Source: Oxytricha trifallax (lineage: Eukaryota; Ciliophora; Spirotrichea; Sporadotrichida; Oxytrichidae). Taken from it: 64,000 nucleotides of DNA. A program made the position numbers and the translations under genes. Below, piece by piece: positions 61,088-64,000 of the stretch. The notes beneath the pieces were generated by a model. That model searched no databases. It was not told the DNA's origin and was given only the letters and a program-made list of their open reading frames with translations. Location: assembly GCA_000711775.1 (NCBI GenBank), contig ARYC01000707.1, positions 1-64,000 on the forward strand, read 5' to 3'. Positions within the stretch are counted from its first letter, which is position 1, and the number at the start of each line of letters is the position of its first letter.

Positions 61088-61910
61088 ATGGTGTTCTTGA
61101 AGCAGCTAGTCATTCACTAAAATTTGTAAGTTACAAAAAACATATCTAAAAGTTTTTTATTTCAGCAATATTTACCAGCAGGAGTGGCGAAGTCAGTAGT
61201 CCGAGAGCTCGAGAGACACTGGAAAAAGATGGGAACAAAAAAGTAGATGTTGCACGTTGGAGCAAAGTATGAAGGATACTAGAATGATGATAAAGCTGTT
61301 CCTGGATTCCATTTATGTAATTGCCTATACTAATACTTATTATTTAAATTTATTTTCATTTTATCTAAAAACATTTCCATTTATTTTTCATAATTATAAA
61401 AGAAAGATGAGAATAACGATAAGTTCAATTTAGTTTTACCATATAGTTGAATATGATTATTTGAAAAAAATGCAAGATTATCTAAATTAAGAACCTAAAA
61501 ATCAATATTTTAAGGGGATATTAATCAGATTCTTATTACTTTTAGTTGTGATTTTATATATCCCATTTAATCATAATATTAATTCAAATTCACAGTAATA
61601 AGTATAAAATATTTCAAGGAGCATTCATATGATAAAAATATTAATACAAGAGCCATTGACAACTATGCACTAAGCAGAAGAGCTATGTAAAATTCCACGA
61701 TAGAAACATGTAAACAAATATCTGCAAGAAGAGAGTCAGAATTAACTTCTTGAAGTGGCTTAAACTCAGTTATGCTAAATTATAAAACAAATAGAACAGA
61801 CCGACTTCCAAAATATGCAAAACATACTTGTTCTTGATTAAAGCCAAACTATCTTTTCACTAATGAAGAAAAAAACAAACTAGGACATCAAGAGTCGCAT
61901 TAAAAATTGA
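61088..61910 (+). CDS. candidate two-exon gene, paralog start copy 3
   Basis: ATG at 61,088 gives MVFLKQLVIHQN; intron 61,126-61,165 (40 nt) starts GTAAGTTACAAAAAACATAT and ends TTATTTCAG. The second exon continues in phase for about 248 codons without TGA to 61,908-61,910: NIYQQEWRSQQSESSRDTG, a membrane-like GILIRFLLLLVVILYIPF, then a Gln/Glu-rich helical tail HQAEELCKIPRQKHVNKYLQ and QIIKQIEQTDFQNMQNILVL. About a dozen TAA/TAG fall as Gln. The start, the intron and its phase agree with the copies at 18.9 and 36.3 kb. Another frame of the early second exon (VGAKYEGYQNDDKA) resembles a MORN repeat, so the paralog family may have a different ancestral frame. Best gene candidate outside the TBEs, still unproven. 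Confidence 0.45.
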
Positions 61911-62481
61911 TCCAATCTTTATTCTTAATCTTTCTTATAAACAATCAGATAATCCCCCTAGGTATATTGGTAGTAGTAATATGTTGAAATCAATCACAAA
62001 AATGGTTCAATATCAACTTAAATTACTGTTCTAATAAGGCGGATATTCCAGACAAAACTTATTATAAATTCATTTAGATAAATATAGACTTATGAAAAGT
62101 GATTCAAGACTCTATCATAATCAAGGATAACATATGAAGAATTTATCATTCCAATACACTAGAAGAAGTACAGTAGAGATAAGCGTAAAAAACAAAGCAA
62201 CTTAAAGAAGTGAATAAACTAATGAAGAGGAAGAACGAGCAGAGGAAGAAACACTCTTATAAACTAGAGATATAAAAAGACAAGATGCTAATCAACATTA
62301 CAAAACTAGTGGGTTAATGAGATATAGATATGAATCTATTACAATATATATTATTGAAATACAAATAATTTCTATAGCAATGCTAAATCTAAATAACTGG
62401 AGTGATTATCCTTATCCGTATGCAGTTATTGCCATTATATATATTCATACATACATATGTCTTATCTAATCCAATCTCTGA
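61867..62481 (+). CDS. overlapping open frame of 204 codons
   Basis: TGA-free from 61,867 to 62,479-62,481 in a different phase from the candidate gene before it. Reads NPPRYIGSSNMLKSITKMVQ, QRSEQTNEEEERAEEETLLQ and a hydrophobic C-terminus. Guanine is enriched at first codon positions in 62,100-62,330. A third frame (CSNKADIPDKTYYKFIQINI, QLKEVNKLMKRKNEQRKKHS) also reads well but has several TGA codons. The region is probably coding, but which frame is used is not resolved. Confidence 0.25.
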
Positions 62482-63120
62482 TGAATCAATTCATTTTAAT
62501 CGTATTAAAAATATAATAATCTAAATGATATCATAGCTTCTCATTTATAATTGTTTAAATAAAGTAGGGTTGCTTAAAGGTTTTACCAATATAATTTCAA
62601 TGTAGACTAATACATGATCTGCTATATCTTAACAGTAATGCTACTGGTCATTTGTTAAGCACTCATTTTCTTTAAGTATTAACTGGTATAAATCAAATAT
62701 TCATAAATAAAAATATTTAATTTAACCTCTGTCAGCATAATCTGATTTATTTTATTAATATCTCAATGAAAATATTGCAGTTGTTGAGACGAATACGAAT
62801 GTAATAGTATAAACTGAGATAATCTATCATCCAGTCAACGATTTTTATGTTTATAAACAATTGATAAGTCTCATTTGCCTGAAATAGAATATAAATATTT
62901 TACTTGCATCTTGATGATAGCACTATTATTAGTGAATTGTTAAGGATATTCTATTTAACATTAAAACTAAGTATAAGTAGATAAAAGCAAGTTAGTTTTC
63001 TATATCTTGAATATTTCCTAATAAATTAATTAATATCCTTTCGTAAATATTAAAAACACTGTCATTATATAAGTATAAAATGGTGTAATTGTATTATTTA
63101 TTTAATAATGCCAGATAATA
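62482..63120. other. AT-rich spacer, no gene seen
   Basis: No supported feature. Confidence 0.5.
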
Positions 63121-63144
63121 TTCTAAAATAATTATTAATTAGTG

Positions 63145-63605
63145 AGCGAAGAAGGAATATGGAACATCTCTAAAAAGTTCAGGTGCTGATGAAGTGAGGT
63201 GCTAGGAACATGGCCCCCTCGAACAAGCCAACCTACTCTGCTGCACAAGACGCAAAGTTGGCTCGGAAGTGCCAAGTACTTCTACTTCAAGATGGGATTG
63301 AGACTTAAGTGATGAGTGGCAATTCAATAAGATGCACGGAACTGGAACCTTCACTAGTAACGATGTTGACAATGTAAGCAGCAAGCAAATCAACAACTAG
63401 ATCAGACTACAGTATTGAGACTCATGATGTAGTAGAAGACTTCTTAAACTGATTAAAGCAAGATCTTTCTATCGTCGATATCAATGTTAAATACTCTCTC
63501 AACGATATCGTGAATAACATACAGAACCACCGAATATACTGGCAGTGCAGAGTTCGCCAGTCAACCAGCAGACCCTGTAGACTAATTAAACATGCAATAC
63601 CTACT
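63145..63605 (+). CDS. GC-rich coding island, possible MORN-repeat protein piece
   Basis: About 46% GC. One frame reads MAPSNKPTYSAAQDAKLARK and continues through THDVVEDFLN, TGA, LKQDLSIVDINVKYSLNDIV. Another reads DEWQFNKMHGTGTFTSNDVD, which matches the MORN-repeat pattern (NKMHGxGTFT) and follows SRWD and a TGA. The MORN match favours the second frame; MORN repeats are short membrane- or scaffold-associated motifs, common in ciliates. TGA codons in both frames mean the segment is decayed, contains short introns or joins other segments after rearrangement. Confidence 0.35.
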
Positions 63606-64000
63606 AACTAAAAAAAGGTTTAAAAAAGATGTATTTAATATATCTCACTATTTAATAGATTAATGCATAATGTCTAGAAATTTTGATCTCTAGAATTTTA
63701 ATTTACCTATAGTTACTGACTAATATTCTAAAATATCTGCATAATTACTGTAAACAGTTAATTTTGTCTAATTTTCAGTTTCTAACATTATTATTTAAGA
63801 GAGCGTTATACAAATTTATAATTTATCCTTGATATCTCATAGAACTAAATTAAATAAATTTAAGTATATTCATGAGAAAATAAATATGGTTCTGTTTATA
63901 TTTATTAATTTATAATAGAATTACAATTTTCAATATTCACTTATTGAATTACCTTATTCTTCTAGCATTAATACCATATGTTTACACATTTGACTTTGCT
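63606..64000. other. AT-rich spacer to window edge
   Basis: No supported feature. Confidence 0.5.

Noticed and set aside
1-64000. Euplotes as the source organism (C4A4 motif and TA-flanked elements)
   Set aside because: TAA and TAG occur at conserved Gln-type positions inside kinase and zinc-finger motifs, whereas Euplotes uses them as stops and reads TGA as Cys.

Overview
The window looks like germline (micronuclear) DNA of a ciliate, most likely a hypotrich related to Oxytricha or Stylonychia. It is very AT-rich. Recognisable proteins only read well when TAA and TAG are taken as glutamine and TGA as the main stop. Three transposons belong to the telomere-bearing element (TBE) type, with C4A4-like ends and the TBE gene set: transposase, zinc-finger/kinase and a third small protein. 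C4A4 is the hypotrich telomere unit, but TBE ends carry it by nature, so it does not show that this is a chromosome end. No rRNA, tRNA, CRISPR, operon or bacterial-type gene was seen.

Layout. 1-5,240: satellite-like DNA, with 42-bp, 22-bp and about 140-bp tandem arrays separated by degenerate C4A4/G4T4 patches. 5,243-10,295: TBE copy A, carrying a 1,340-bp giant palindrome inside an intron of its third gene. 10,296-10,785: GC-richer, intron-containing gene piece. 11,666-13,531: a terminal-inverted-repeat element with an 8-bp target duplication and 20-bp GC-rich subterminal repeats. 15,263-16,058, 17,263-18,523 and 24,205-24,751: further TA-flanked palindromes; the middle one splits an otherwise open reading frame. 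26,650-27,200 and 27,302-27,717: two smaller inverted-repeat elements. 27,720-36,290: AT-rich DNA with nothing firm. 37,339-41,939: TBE copy B. 42,600-44,108: GC-richer minus-strand gene piece, cut off from its upstream part (48,008-48,110) by TBE copy C (44,112-48,004), which has a perfect 3-bp target duplication. 48,110-64,000: AT-rich DNA with scattered coding islands near 49.8, 52.5, 55.9, 61.5 and 63.3 kb.

How the parts fit. In each TBE the kinase (minus) and the third gene (plus) diverge from a central AT-rich gap, and the transposase (minus) converges tail-to-tail on the third gene. Four loci (18.9, 36.3, 48.1 and 61.1 kb) share a short first exon and a nearly identical 40-41-nt intron and look like paralogous gene starts. 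The islands are candidate macronucleus-destined segments lying among DNA that would be eliminated.

Limits. With only TGA as stop at this base composition, open frames of 150-250 codons arise by chance. Calls outside the TBEs therefore rest on copy-to-copy conservation, intron phase or base composition and carry low to moderate confidence. All alignments were done by eye.
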